DNA of 64,000 nt from assembly GCA_020425605.1 (NCBI GenBank), contig JAGQRH010000019.1:1-64000 (forward strand). The letters run 5' to 3'. Within the stretch, counting starts at the first letter, position 1, and every line of letters starts with the position of its first letter. Origin of the DNA: Planctomycetota bacterium (lineage in GTDB: Bacteria; Planctomycetota; UBA8742; UBA2392). The notes below the pieces were generated by a model. The model was given only the letters and a program-made list of their open reading frames with translations, was not told the origin of the DNA and did not search any database. The translations under genes were made by a program, and so were the position numbers. Shown here piece after piece: positions 41,765 to 51,609 of the stretch.

Positions 41765-43465
41765 ATGCTTCGACGTTCCCCGATTCTGCTCGCCCTCGCT
41801 GCACTGACGCTGACGTTCGGCATCCTTGCCGAATATCAGGTCCGCGCCGACGACCCCGCCAAGCCGAACAAGAAGACCGAATCCAAGGGACCAGAACTCG
41901 GCAAAGACTGGGGCAAGCTCCGCGATGGGCTGAACGGGCTGTTCGCCCAGCTGCAGAAAGACTCGAATATCAAGCCCAGCAGGATCTGCGACGACGACAC
42001 GTTCTGCCGCCGCATCTATCTTGACCTTCTGGGTCGACCGCCGCTTCCTGAGGAAATCGAAGCATTCAACCCCGGCCGGCGCGATGCTGACGGCAACAAG
42101 GGCAATGAGAAGCGCGAGGCGCTGATCGACAAGCTATTGGCGCATCCGGATCACGCCAGGCATTTCGCCGACTGGTGGACGACCGTGATGATCGACCGCA
42201 ACGGCGACGGAAACGCACGGCGTTTCCTGCATGAGTACCTCGAGAAGAGCTTTGCAGCCAACACGCCCTGGAATGAGATGGTCTACGCGATGGTCGCCGG
42301 CCAGGGCAAAACGCCCGAGAACCCGGAAATCGGCTACTTGATGTCGTTCGAGAACAATCGCGCCGACATCGCGGGCATCACCAGCAAGGTATTCCTCGGC
42401 AAGCAGATTCAGTGCGCCCAGTGCCACAAGCACCCGTACGAGCACTGGCTGACCGATGACTTCGAGGGCATGCAGGCCTTCTTCAACCTGTCTAGCACCG
42501 GCGCGAAGGGCGAAGGTGCCGACCGCTACTGGTACACCAACGACACGGTACCGAAGAATGCCATGGACCTCGCCAAGCGAGTCCGACTCAAGGGCAAATA
42601 CAGCGGCCCAACGTTCCTTGGCGACGCCACGTATGAATGGCAGGAAGGAAAGACGCTGCGCACGGCACTGGCCGAATGGATGACCAGCCGCGAGAACCAC
42701 TGGTTCCGTGAGATGACGATCAACCGCTACATGGCCTACTTCCTTGGCATGGGCTTCGTCACGCCGGTGGACGACTTCAACAGCATCAATGAGCCGACCT
42801 TCCCGGTCGTGCTCGACATCATGGGCAAGGACTTTGCCGCCAGCGGCTTCGACACAAACCACCTGATCAAGGCCATCTGCAGCTCTGACCTGTACCAGCG
42901 CGAAGTCGACACCAACCGCACAAACCGCGACGACTACATGTTCTACAGCCGCAGCTTTGTGAAGCGCCTGACGCCGGAGCAGATCCGGCGCAGCATCATG
43001 AGCGTGATCGGCATCGAGCGTCTGAACCCATACGACCAGGTCCGTGATGTGCCCGAAGACAAGCTGACACCCGACGAAAAGGCCAACAAGAGCATCCGCG
43101 ATCGCGTCAACAACTGGAACGGCAACCTAAGCCGCCTGATCCGCGACGCTTATGGCGCAGACCCGCAGATGTACGAGTTCGGTGATTTTGACGGCACGAT
43201 CATCCAGGCACTCATGATGATGAACGCCGATCTGCTGAATACTGGCGGGCTCAAGAACGCCGTCACCGACATCGTCGAGCGCTACCCTTGCCATAAGGAC
43301 CGCATCCATCAGATCTTCATGACAGTACTGGGTCGCAAGCCGTCAAAGATGGACGTGGCCATTCTCAACGCGACCTTCAGCAACTGGGGCGGCAGCGACA
43401 ACGCGGCCTATGAAGACCTGTTCCTTGCGTTGATGAACACCACGGAGTTCATCACGAACCATTAG
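41765..43465 (+). CDS. Secreted DUF1549/DUF1553 protein (paired with DUF1501)
   Basis: A 566-residue exported protein with signal peptide MLRRSPILLALAALTLTFGI, cleaved near VRA-DDPA. DUF1549 has YLDLLGRPPLPEE and CAQCHKHPYEHW with the first Cys at residue 217. DUF1553 has TINRYMAYFLGMGFVTPVDD, FNSINEPTFPVVL and C-terminal MNTTEFITNH. It is more distant from the other three paralogues (CHKHP instead of CHDHP) and is the only one followed by a DUF1501 gene, 100 bases downstream, the common planctomycete arrangement. Confidence 0.93.
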   Translation: MLRRSPILLALAALTLTFGILAEYQVRADDPAKPNKKTESKGPELGKDWGKLRDGLNGLFAQLQKDSNIKPSRICDDDTFCRRIYLDLLGRPPLPEEIEAFNPGRRDADGNKGNEKREALIDKLLAHPDHARHFADWWTTVMIDRNGDGNARRFLHEYLEKSFAANTPWNEMVYAMVAGQGKTPENPEIGYLMSFENNRADIAGITSKVFLGKQIQCAQCHKHPYEHWLTDDFEGMQAFFNLSSTGAKGEGADRYWYTNDTVPKNAMDLAKRVRLKGKYSGPTFLGDATYEWQEGKTLRTALAEWMTSRENHWFREMTINRYMAYFLGMGFVTPVDDFNSINEPTFPVVLDIMGKDFAASGFDTNHLIKAICSSDLYQREVDTNRTNRDDYMFYSRSFVKRLTPEQIRRSIMSVIGIERLNPYDQVRDVPEDKLTPDEKANKSIRDRVNNWNGNLSRLIRDAYGADPQMYEFGDFDGTIIQALMMMNADLLNTGGLKNAVTDIVERYPCHKDRIHQIFMTVLGRKPSKMDVAILNATFSNWGGSDNAAYEDLFLALMNTTEFITNH

Positions 43466-43565
43466 AATTTTCCGCATCCGCACCCGGGTACCGGGGTTGG
43501 ATGCAAGCAGCAGCAGATAATCTCGAATTACGGGCATCGAACTGCCCGAAAACAGGGAGCAACGC

Positions 43566-44864
43566 ATGTCCACGCCGATCAGCGTCACCCGCCGTGACTT
43601 CCTGCGCGCCAGTGCGGCCGCAGGTGGAGTCATCGCCACCAGCAGCTTCTTCGCCAACAACATCATACGTGGTGAGGACAAGACTACCCGCGTCCGCAAC
43701 AGCAAGATCAAAAGCGTGATCCTGCTGTTCATGGAAGGCGGCCCCAGCCAGATGGAGACCTTCGACCTGAAGCCGGGCAAGGAAACAGGGGCTCCCTACA
43801 AGCAGATTGAAACCGAAGTGCCGGGCTTCGCGCCCGCGGAGCATTTCGAAAACCTGGCAAAGTGCGCCAAGGACCTGCTGCTGATCAAGAGCATGTCCAG
43901 CCGCGAAGGCAACCACAGCCGAGCCAGCTACCTGCTTCGGACAGGCTATATCCCCAACCCGACCCTCAAACATCCGAGCCTGGGCAGCATCGTGGCCCAG
44001 CAGATGGGTGACCCGAACTTCGAGCTTCCAAACTTCGTAAAGCTGCGCGGAAGCCCGTTCCCCGCCGGCTACCTCGGCGTTGAGAACAACCCGTTCGTGA
44101 TCAGCCGCCCGGGTGCCAAGATCGAGAACCTCGACTACGCCAAGGGCGTAGACAAGGACCGCATGGACCGGCGCATGAAGCTGGTCAAGGAAATGGAAAA
44201 GGACTTTGCCAAGGAACACGGCGACGAGGCCGTCGAGGCGCACAAGGCAATGTACGAAAAGGCCCGAGCGCTAATGGACAGCCCGCTCCGCAAGAAGTTC
44301 TACCTCGACGACGAGCCCGACGAGATCCGCAAGGAGTACGGCGAAGGCACGTTCGCAGATTCGTTGCTGATCGCGCGCCGCCTGGTTGAAACGGGCGTGC
44401 CGGCGGTCGAGTGCGTGCTCGGCGGCTGGGATACGCACGATGACGGCTTCAACCGAGTGAAGGGACTGATCGGACAGCTCGACAAGCCCTGGGCCGCGCT
44501 GATCAACGACCTCAAGCGCCGCGGGCTATATGACAGCACGCTGGTGATCTGGATGGGTGAGTTCGGCCGTACGCCGAAGCTTACCGGCACGGACGGACGC
44601 GGCCACTGGCCGGGCAACTTCTGCACAGTGCTGGGCGGCGGTGGCGTCAAGGCCGGCCAGGTGATCGGCGAAACCGACGAGCTCGGCTACAACAAGGACA
44701 GCAAGGGCAAGAGCACTCTGGTCGACCCGGTCAGCCCGGCCGACCTGTACAAGACGCTCGGTACGATGATGGACTGGGAAATGACCAAGGAGTTCGAAGC
44801 CGGCAACCGCCCTGTGTGGCTCACCGACAAGAACGCCAACGCCGTCGAGAAGATCTACAAGTAA
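43566..44864 (+). CDS. DUF1501 protein with Tat signal
   Basis: A 432-residue exported protein. A Tat-type signal is at the start (VTRRDFLRASAAAGGVIATS). DUF1501 blocks follow: LLFMEGGPSQMETFDLKPG, MSSREGNHSRASYLLRTGY, VLGGWDTHDDGFN and WMGEFGRTPKLTGTDGRGH. The fold is related to alkaline phosphatase/sulfatase, but its activity is unknown. A GGGAGC ribosome site precedes the ATG. It belongs with the DUF1549 gene at 41765 and probably works with it outside the cytoplasm. Confidence 0.95.
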   Translation: MSTPISVTRRDFLRASAAAGGVIATSSFFANNIIRGEDKTTRVRNSKIKSVILLFMEGGPSQMETFDLKPGKETGAPYKQIETEVPGFAPAEHFENLAKCAKDLLLIKSMSSREGNHSRASYLLRTGYIPNPTLKHPSLGSIVAQQMGDPNFELPNFVKLRGSPFPAGYLGVENNPFVISRPGAKIENLDYAKGVDKDRMDRRMKLVKEMEKDFAKEHGDEAVEAHKAMYEKARALMDSPLRKKFYLDDEPDEIRKEYGEGTFADSLLIARRLVETGVPAVECVLGGWDTHDDGFNRVKGLIGQLDKPWAALINDLKRRGLYDSTLVIWMGEFGRTPKLTGTDGRGHWPGNFCTVLGGGGVKAGQVIGETDELGYNKDSKGKSTLVDPVSPADLYKTLGTMMDWEMTKEFEAGNRPVWLTDKNANAVEKIYK

Positions 44865-44879
44865 GGAATCGCTGGGCAC

Positions 44880-44919
44880 CAACACAAAGCCCCGGGCCAA
44901 CGCCCGGGGCTTTGTGTTG
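44880..44919. terminator. Bidirectional terminator between convergent genes
   Basis: Perfect 18-base stem, CAACACAAAGCCCCGGGC with a 4-base loop CAAC and GCCCGGGGCTTTGTGTTG. It serves both the DUF1501 gene (ends 44864) and the minus-strand gene ending at 44930. Confidence 0.93.
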
Positions 44920-44929
44920 CAGAACCGGC

Positions 44930-47527
44930 CTACTCGAACCGCAAGTCGTCGAAATAAATTTGACGGGTTGCACCCGCTGCGGTCTCAAACACAAGCTCTA
45001 CCTTGCTCAGTTGGTTCAGGTCCAGGTTTGGGTTGCCTGCGGTGAAGGCGGACAGCAGGATGCTGGCTTCCACGAACCGGTCATACACGTTGCTTCCGCT
45101 GCCCGGGTAATCAGGCAGGTACGTGTTGTTCTGCGCGGCCGTGTCAAAGAGCGTCACAGTCGCCTGGTCATTCTGGACATCCGTCAGGCGCACGCGCACT
45201 GTCACCCAGTCAAACCCCTTGAGTGCTGCGCCGGAATCGATAGCGCCGACCCGGAAGATGAATCGCCTGGCGTCACTCATGTCCTGGAAAGTAGCGGGGA
45301 TGTTGCTGGTGTAGGTCGCCGTCGTCGAAGCCGGAAGGCTCATGATGTTGTGACGCAGCGCCAGTGAGCCAAACGAGCCGTAGTTCGTGTAAATCGCACC
45401 GCTAGTGCTCCAGGTTCCGGTACTGAGAGTATTGGCGCCTCCCAGGCTGTTCACGTTCTTGTTGCCGCCCTGGTGATCGTCCAGCAATACGCGCTCCGCC
45501 ATGTTGCGCCAGGCGGTGACTCCGACCTCAGTGCTGCCTGCTTTCTCGTTCGTGTACAGCAGGCCGTCCAACGAGAGATCGAGGTCGGCCCAGCGCTTCA
45601 TGAACGCAACCACTAGGTTGAAGATGCGCGCCTGCTGCTGCGCACGCGTGATATAGGCTAAGGGGACGCCCGTTCCGCTGTAATCCGGTTCGTTCGGTGC
45701 GTTGTCCGTCAGGAACCCGTGACAGCCGCCATAGATTGTTGCGAACGTGGTTGGGCCGCTGGCTCGGTCAATCAGTTCGTCGCAGATCGGGTACAGTAGG
45801 TCACGGTCATTCTCGGCCGCTATCAACAGACTCGGGACGCGCGCCTGCTCCGTTGGGACGGGATAGGTGACGCTGCTGCCGGATTGGGTACTGCTGAAAT
45901 AGCGCAAGTCAAACGCCATGAAGTAGACCAAGCCACGCACATTGATCGGAGTGCGCTGCGTGCCGTTGAACATGTACGGCTGCGAACGAACATGACTGCC
46001 ATGGGTGGCGCCGCCACCACGGCTGTGTCCGCTAACGAAGATCTTTTCCTCGTCGACGTGATTCTGGAGCGCGTGCCCCGATTGCGCGTTCTTTGCCACC
46101 ACCCACTGCAGGGCGCCTTCCTGGAACGCACTGCCTGACTCCATGCCGCGCTCCGGAGCGCCACCGTCATATAGGCTGTTGGGAGACTGGCCACTGTAGC
46201 CGCCATCCCCAAAAGACTGATAGTCCTCGACCGACACGAAGATGAACCCATGGCTGGCCAGGTGCGAACCGAGATTATGGTAATCCACCATGTTGAAGCC
46301 ACGTCCGCGGTGATGCACCAGAACGGGCGCGGGCGACGGTGCTGTCGAGAAGTTCGGATAGTAGTACTCAACTCGGCAATTGAAGGTACTGGCCTGCGGG
46401 TAGCTGATCCCGTCATAACTGGACGTAAACGTAAACGTCTCAACCGTCGGGCCAACGGGCGTGTAGGAGCCCGTCGTCGAGAAATCCTGCCCGGAAGTAA
46501 TCTCGGTCTCTGCCGCCGAGAACACCGCCAGCGCGCAGCGAATGTTGGATGCCTGACCGCCGGTAGCCGTTGCGTACAGAACGAATTCAAAGCTGCCAGT
46601 CGCGGTCGGCGTACCGGTCACGTCGCCTGTTTGTGGATTCAAACTCAGACCAGCAGGGAGATTGTTGCCCGTCTTCACGCCGAATCCGAGCGCGCTACTC
46701 GGAGCGGCAAAGGCAATCGAATCACTGTAGGGATCACCTACGCGAACTGTCTTCAGCGCTACAAACGGTCCAATCGAGCCGGTTACAGTGACGTTCTGAC
46801 AGCTGATCGATGAGCTGGTCACATCCGGGTAGCCGGCCGATGAAGCCTTCAGAGAGAACGACCCGACGCTGTCATACAGCAAGCTCGTAAAGTCCAGAGA
46901 GCTGCCGGAAGAAAGCGTACGCGTCAACGTGCCATACAGCGTGCCCGTGCCGGTCACCATCGACAACGTGATGTCAATCGGCCCGGAGGGCGCGGCCGGC
47001 GTGCTGGTGTTGGGATCGACTGTCTGCACGGTCACGGTGAAGGCGGAATTCACATAGGCCGGGCTAGGCACAGTCGCGAACTGCAGGTCGCGCTGGGCGT
47101 TTACCGTGAAACTGGCGGTCTGGGCCGGAGCCGTAGCGTTAGGACCGTCGAACTGCAGCACATAGGTGCCGACCGTATCCAGTACGATGCCGTCAAAAAG
47201 CAGCGTGGAAGTTCCGGGGCCAGGCTTGGTCGTCGTACCGACGAGAGAACCGGGACCTGAGACCACTCCTACCGAGATGACCTCGGCGCCCGCCACGGTT
47301 ATGCCGCTGGTTGTCGAAGGCTGGAAGAAACTCAGGTTGACAGAAAACGGACGGCCGACCTGTAGGCCGTTGCCGCTCGGGCCGGAAACCTGGATGTCGT
47401 ACGGACTCTGGCCGCCGCCACCACCGCCGCTGCCTCCGCCACCACCACTGCCGCCGCCTCCACCACATGCCGACAGGCTGAACACGAGAACAAGAGTCAA
47501 GAATGTGACGGGCGGTAGGCTCCGCAT
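44930..47527 (-). CDS. Lipoprotein with Ig-like domains and alpha/beta-hydrolase domain
   Basis: An 865-residue exported lipoprotein. LVFSLSACGG gives a clear lipobox, followed by a Gly/Ser linker. Residues 45-330 are beta-rich, with a He_PIG-type Ig domain (LPAGLSLNPQTGDVTGTPTA). The hydrolase domain covers about residues 360-650: VLVHHRGRGFNMVDYHN, nucleophile Ser in VSGHSRGGGATHG, Asp candidate in AENDRDLLYP and His in YGGCHGFLTD, the order of dienelactone-hydrolase and PETase-like enzymes. A C-terminal beta domain (about 690-865) may bind a surface or carbohydrate. Substrate unknown. It starts 15 bases after the membrane protein at 47543. Confidence 0.88.
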   Translation of the reverse strand: MRSLPPVTFLTLVLVFSLSACGGGGGSGGGGGSGGGGGGQSPYDIQVSGPSGNGLQVGRPFSVNLSFFQPSTTSGITVAGAEVISVGVVSGPGSLVGTTTKPGPGTSTLLFDGIVLDTVGTYVLQFDGPNATAPAQTASFTVNAQRDLQFATVPSPAYVNSAFTVTVQTVDPNTSTPAAPSGPIDITLSMVTGTGTLYGTLTRTLSSGSSLDFTSLLYDSVGSFSLKASSAGYPDVTSSSISCQNVTVTGSIGPFVALKTVRVGDPYSDSIAFAAPSSALGFGVKTGNNLPAGLSLNPQTGDVTGTPTATGSFEFVLYATATGGQASNIRCALAVFSAAETEITSGQDFSTTGSYTPVGPTVETFTFTSSYDGISYPQASTFNCRVEYYYPNFSTAPSPAPVLVHHRGRGFNMVDYHNLGSHLASHGFIFVSVEDYQSFGDGGYSGQSPNSLYDGGAPERGMESGSAFQEGALQWVVAKNAQSGHALQNHVDEEKIFVSGHSRGGGATHGSHVRSQPYMFNGTQRTPINVRGLVYFMAFDLRYFSSTQSGSSVTYPVPTEQARVPSLLIAAENDRDLLYPICDELIDRASGPTTFATIYGGCHGFLTDNAPNEPDYSGTGVPLAYITRAQQQARIFNLVVAFMKRWADLDLSLDGLLYTNEKAGSTEVGVTAWRNMAERVLLDDHQGGNKNVNSLGGANTLSTGTWSTSGAIYTNYGSFGSLALRHNIMSLPASTTATYTSNIPATFQDMSDARRFIFRVGAIDSGAALKGFDWVTVRVRLTDVQNDQATVTLFDTAAQNNTYLPDYPGSGSNVYDRFVEASILLSAFTAGNPNLDLNQLSKVELVFETAAGATRQIYFDDLRFE

Positions 47528-47542
47528 GATTATTCCCTTCGT

Positions 47543-48088
47543 CTAGATGCCCGCGTAGTACCAGGCGCCGTCGATGCGTACGAATGGCAGAACAAGCTGG
47601 CCAAGGTTGCCGCCGACCGTCATCACAAGTTGGGCCTTGTCACCTTCTGCGACAACCTCGTAGCTGCGCTCGGTCCAGGCGTGGCTGACCTTGCCCCATA
47701 GTCCGTCCGTGCTGTGCCAGAGATACTGGCGAAACGCCGCAAGCAGGTCGTCTTCAACCAGTGACGGCTTGCCGGCCGTCGATTCCATCGTGCGGGCCAG
47801 CCAGGCGCGATCTTCGCGCTGGCGTGCGAGCAGGATTCCGGCCACAAGGTCTTCGATGGTCAGGTTGGTGACCTGCCATTCCGATTCCGCTGCAGGTGGA
47901 GACACGTTCACGTTCGCCTCCTCGGGCTCGCGCACCGGCTCAGGCTCGGGCAGCTCGGGTGTCGGCGACGCCACAGTCAAAGGCTCCGGCGCAGATACAG
48001 GCTTTGTACCGGGCAGAGTGATCAAGAGCGTACCGACAATCGCAGCCAGCACGGCAATCGCAAGGATGGGCTTCAATATCGGACGCAT
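47543..48088 (-). CDS. Single-pass membrane protein, Pro-rich periplasmic part
   Basis: A 181-residue protein. ATG 48088 has AGAGGAG upstream; the earlier frame start at 48151 is rejected. MRPILKPILAIAVLAAIVGT is a signal anchor, followed by a Pro/Glu-rich linker (PEPLTVASPTPELPEPEPV). The C-terminal 110 residues form a compact domain with WLARTMESTAGKPSLVEDDL, AFRQYLWHSTDGLWGKVSHA and FVRIDGAWYYAGI. Not recognised. It lies just upstream of the hydrolase lipoprotein on the same strand, so both may be exported together. Confidence 0.75.
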   Translation of the reverse strand: MRPILKPILAIAVLAAIVGTLLITLPGTKPVSAPEPLTVASPTPELPEPEPVREPEEANVNVSPPAAESEWQVTNLTIEDLVAGILLARQREDRAWLARTMESTAGKPSLVEDDLLAAFRQYLWHSTDGLWGKVSHAWTERSYEVVAEGDKAQLVMTVGGNLGQLVLPFVRIDGAWYYAGI

Positions 48089-48235
48089 GGATGGACTCCT
48101 CTGGCATGTCCTTGTAGCGAATCGCGGAAGACCGTTCGTCACAGCCGCCACATGGACGTTTCTGCATTTTGACGAGCAGACTCTTGGGCGAACGCGGGCA
48201 GTCTAGTTGCCCTGGAGCGGCCAGACAGCCTATTT

Positions 48236-48688
48236 CTAGGATTCCGGTGTCTTCGTCCGCCCTGGGAATTCCATCAGGAAGTACGGCCCATCTTCGCTGT
48301 GCCCCGGCTCAAGCACCCGCCAACCTAGCGCCACATAAAACGCGATCGCGGACTCGTTGCGTTGCGAGCACTTAAGCCGTGCGGGGCCTTCCATCCGTGA
48401 CAGCGCGGCCTGCAACAGTGACTTGCCAATGCCCCGTCGCATGTAGCTCTTGCCCACGAAGAGGTGATGGACGAAGTTCTCAGGCGCCCACCAGGAAACG
48501 AAGCCGGCGATCAAGCCTTCGACTTCGGCCACCATCACGGCCTCGCCTTCGGTCTGGATGTCGAAGTCCTGCAGCCGAAACAGCAACGGATCGGTCCAGT
48601 GAAACGTCTCGCGCCGCGCCTGAAGAAACAGGTCGCGCAGGACGGCCAGGTCGGCGCGGGTGGCATCCCGAATGATCAGATCACCCAC
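48236..48688 (-). CDS. GNAT-family acetyltransferase
   Basis: A 150-residue GNAT enzyme. [20 protein letters not shown] is the usual opening; the acetyl-CoA loop is [20 protein letters not shown] (Q/RxxGxG/A type), followed by [22 protein letters not shown] 48688 overlaps the last 8 bases of recQ, so the two are translationally coupled. The acetylated substrate is not known. Confidence 0.87.
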   Translation of the reverse strand: MGDLIIRDATRADLAVLRDLFLQARRETFHWTDPLLFRLQDFDIQTEGEAVMVAEVEGLIAGFVSWWAPENFVHHLFVGKSYMRRGIGKSLLQAALSRMEGPARLKCSQRNESAIAFYVALGWRVLEPGHSEDGPYFLMEFPGRTKTPES

Positions 48689-50672
48689 GGGTGATTCCCA
48701 ACACCGCCTCGCCGTAGGCCTCAAGCTTGGCAGGGCCGATGCCGGGCACGGCGAGCAACTCGTCCTTCGTTTTCGGCTTGTGGGCGGCGATGGCCTCGAG
48801 CGTCTTGTTGCCGAACACGCGGAAGGCGCGTACGCCCTCGGACTTCGCTTGCTGCATCCGCCATGCCTTGAGGGCATCGAACAATTCCGGATCAGCCGTG
48901 CCTGCCGACGATGCAGAGGTTGAGGTCTTCTTGCGCGCCCGGGCACCCTTCGTCGCAGCCTCAGGTGCCCGGCCGGGAAGCATCACTGCGCCATCAAGCT
49001 CGCGGCCGGTGCGTTGACCGGCCTCAGTGAGGCAAATGCGCTTGAACTGAATGACACGGCCGTCTTTCTCGAACTCATCCAGCGTGGTGTAGACCAGCCC
49101 GTTCTGTTCCAGCGCGCCGAGCAGATCTTCGAAGTCACGGCGCTGAAGTCGCGCCTCGAACTCGTCGCGGAACAGCTTGCCGGTGCTCTGGTTGTCCCGT
49201 GCAGTCAGCGCGCTGATGATGTCCTGCAACACTGACATTTCCTGCTCATCGGGCTCGCGGAAGCTTTTCAGCACGCACTGTTGTGGCGCGCAGACGTCGC
49301 ACTTGCCGCAGGCGTGGCCGTCGTCACGATCACCGAAGTGATTCAGCAGTGCCAGCATTCGACAGCCGTTGCTCTGGGCGAAATTGACGATGCGATCCAG
49401 CTGGTCGCGCTTGTGCTCAAGTTGGCGCTGGTAAGGCTCGATCCACTTGCCATCGCCGCGCGTCACATAGCCGTCCATGTCGATCACGGCACCACCTTGG
49501 GCTGCCAGCTTGTCGAGCCGCCCGCCCAACGCATTCGGGTCGAGGTCCAGCTCGGCGGCCAGCGACTCAAAGTCTGTGGCCTGCTGCGACAGCGCGCCCC
49601 ATAGCGTGCGCATTTCTTTCACCGGCGGGTAGTCGCGTTCCATGAACCATTCGTGCAGCCTGCGGTCAGCCCAGCTCCACATCAGGATCGCGCGCGAGGG
49701 CTTGCCATCGCGGCCTGCACGGCCAATCTCCTGGTAGTAGCCCTCGACGCTTGCGGGCAGCGCCGTGTGGATCACCGTACGGACGTTGTGTTTGTCGATG
49801 CCCATGCCGAAGGCAATGGTCGCGACGACCACGCTGACGTCGCCGCCGAGGAATGCTGACTGCGCGTTGTCCCGGTCGGCCGCCGAAAGTCCCGCGTGAT
49901 ATGGCTGGCAAGGCGTCTGCTCGGCAATGCGAGCGGCCAGCGCTTCGCACTCCTTGCGGCTGGGCACGTAGACGATGGCTGGCAGCCGCTCGCCTTGGGC
50001 CAACAGTTCCAGCACCCGGTCGCCGCGCTGGGATGGCTTGAGGTCAACCACTTCAATCGCGAGGTTGGTACGCCGGAACCCGTGAATGAGCCGTTTGCAG
50101 TCCTTCAGCCCAAGCTGGTCGATGATGTCCTTCTGCACCAGCGGCGTGGCCGTTGCCGTCAGCGCTATCACCGGCGCGGGCATCAGTCCTGGCAGACGCT
50201 GTCCCAACAGGCGATAGTCCGGCCGAAAGTCGTGGCCCCACTGGCTGATGCAGTGGGCCTCGTCGACCGCGATCAGGCTGGGCTTGCGCTTGGCCAGCCA
50301 GTCCACGAAGCCGGGCACGCGCAAGCGTTCGGGCGCGATGAACAGGAAATCCAGCTTGCCCTCGGCCCAATCGAAGCAGGCCTGCCGCGACTCTTCTCGA
50401 GGCCGGCCGCTGTGGATGCGCGCAGCGTTGAAGCCCTGCTCATGGAGCTTGGCAACCTGATCTTCCATCAACGAAATCAGCGGCGATATCACCAGCGCGT
50501 TGCCGCCACGAGCCACGCCGGGAAGCTGGTAGCAAAGCGATTTACCTGCGCCGGTAGGCATTACCAGCAGGCAGTCATGGCCAGCGGTTAACGCGGCGCA
50601 GGCGTCAGCCTGGTGCGGACGAAACGAATCAAAGCCGAAGCGCTCACGAAGGATGGAGTCCAAGTCCGCCAT
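48681..50672 (-). CDS. recQ: ATP-dependent DNA helicase RecQ
   Basis: A 663-residue superfamily 2 helicase. Motif I is [14 protein letters not shown], motif [21 protein letters not shown], motif [20 protein letters not shown] RecQ zinc site follows ([12 protein letters not shown] ... HACGKCDVC), then a winged helix and a C-terminal HRDC domain from about residue 585 ([19 protein letters not shown]). An Ala/Ser/Lys linker lies between them. It unwinds 3'-5' at replication and recombination intermediates. The full domain set and the length are typical. Confidence 0.97.
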   Translation of the reverse strand: MADLDSILRERFGFDSFRPHQADACAALTAGHDCLLVMPTGAGKSLCYQLPGVARGGNALVISPLISLMEDQVAKLHEQGFNAARIHSGRPREESRQACFDWAEGKLDFLFIAPERLRVPGFVDWLAKRKPSLIAVDEAHCISQWGHDFRPDYRLLGQRLPGLMPAPVIALTATATPLVQKDIIDQLGLKDCKRLIHGFRRTNLAIEVVDLKPSQRGDRVLELLAQGERLPAIVYVPSRKECEALAARIAEQTPCQPYHAGLSAADRDNAQSAFLGGDVSVVVATIAFGMGIDKHNVRTVIHTALPASVEGYYQEIGRAGRDGKPSRAILMWSWADRRLHEWFMERDYPPVKEMRTLWGALSQQATDFESLAAELDLDPNALGGRLDKLAAQGGAVIDMDGYVTRGDGKWIEPYQRQLEHKRDQLDRIVNFAQSNGCRMLALLNHFGDRDDGHACGKCDVCAPQQCVLKSFREPDEQEMSVLQDIISALTARDNQSTGKLFRDEFEARLQRRDFEDLLGALEQNGLVYTTLDEFEKDGRVIQFKRICLTEAGQRTGRELDGAVMLPGRAPEAATKGARARKKTSTSASSAGTADPELFDALKAWRMQQAKSEGVRAFRVFGNKTLEAIAAHKPKTKDELLAVPGIGPAKLEAYGEAVLGITRG

Positions 50673-50741
50673 GCGCGGAGTATAACGTGGGCGAGTCCAC
50701 GTGCATCGTCGCGGCCTGCCCGGCTAATGGGATGCAAGTGG

Positions 50742-51185
50742 CTATTCGAAATAGTCGTCGTATTGCTCGAGCATGTGATGCAGTTCAGTCAGCGTCTCGC
50801 GCGCCCCTGCCTCGTCCTTCGCTCCGGCGAGCGAGTCGACGGCCGGCATGAAACCCTCTAAGAATACGTGCAATTGATTGTGCGCCGCCCCCGTCATCGT
50901 ACAGCCGGACACGAGTCGCTTGACGCGCTGCTGCAGGTCCTGCCCAAGCGCGCTCATGTCATTGAGAGACTCGGCAGGCTTGTCGGCCAATGCCTGCCGA
51001 ATTCCCAGTATGCCCTCGCGCGTGTGCTGGTCCGCCTGCCACTTCCTGCCATTGTCCAGGGTGAGTGTAGCTGGAGCGTGATTGTGCACCTCATTGGCAG
51101 GTTGGTTGTCGTCAGAATTGCCGCAAGCAACGAGCCCCAGCACAGCCAGCATCGTCGCACCCATCATCAGAGAAAGCCTGCGCAT
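50742..51185 (-). CDS. Small lipoprotein
   Basis: A 147-residue lipoprotein. GGAGGG precedes ATG 51185; the longer frame upstream is rejected. The signal MRRLSLMMGATMLAVLGLVAC has lipobox LVAC, with Cys21 as the modified residue. The mature part is mostly helical: REGILGIRQALADKPAESLN, LGQDLQQRVKRLVSGCTMTG and ARETLTELHHMLEQYDDYFE. A His/Asp-rich segment (EVHNHAP) near residue 35 could bind metal. Function unknown. Confidence 0.78.
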   Translation of the reverse strand: MRRLSLMMGATMLAVLGLVACGNSDDNQPANEVHNHAPATLTLDNGRKWQADQHTREGILGIRQALADKPAESLNDMSALGQDLQQRVKRLVSGCTMTGAAHNQLHVFLEGFMPAVDSLAGAKDEAGARETLTELHHMLEQYDDYFE

Positions 51186-51282
51186 CGCGAACCCTCCATA
51201 AACAGACATCAATGTCCTTTTATGGAACGACTGGTTGCTGGAGTCTATTCCCGGCGACGCTGGCAAGTCGCTGCCAGCTGCT

Positions 51283-51447
51283 TCAGGCGATGGACTTCCA
51301 ACTGTCGCCGTAGCTGTGCGCAACGTTCTCGGCCGGAGAACGCTCGTGGATGATGCCAGTGGCCATGGCCAAGAGCAGGCAGGCGAGCAGGCCGAACGGG
51401 GTCGCGGCCGCGGCCAGCAGAATTAGATAACCCATATCATGGTCCAT
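51283..51447 (-). CDS. Small membrane protein (54 residues)
   Basis: A short protein starting MDHDMG, with a strong AAAGGAGGG site 5 bases upstream. One long membrane helix (YLILLAAAATPFGLLACLLL) extends to about residue 31, then a polar tail ends DSWKSIA. The earlier frame opening at 51558 is unlikely. It may be a cofactor of a larger membrane complex, but nothing identifies it. It is divergent from the sigma factor gene. Confidence 0.65.
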   Translation of the reverse strand: MDHDMGYLILLAAAATPFGLLACLLLAMATGIIHERSPAENVAHSYGDSWKSIA

Positions 51448-51540
51448 TCTGCCCTCCTTTCCGAAGTGCCTATTGTAGCGAAACGGCGCTCGGGCGTGGG
51501 ACCAAAGCCCTTCCCCTGGATGGAATTGGGCCCTCTGTGC

Positions 51541-51573
51541 GAACTTTCGGGACTGCACAGACGTTCGTACAAT
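51541..51573 (+). promoter_or_regulatory. Possible promoter of the ECF sigma gene
   Basis: TACAAT (51568-51573) is a fair -10 box without a good -35. Alternatively GAACTT (51541-51546) and GTTCGT about 16 bases later resemble an ECF-type pair, which would fit autoregulation. Either is tentative. Confidence 0.25.
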
Positions 51574-51609
51574 GACCCTTTCCCCGTTTCCCTGTCAGGA
51601 CTCGCCGCC

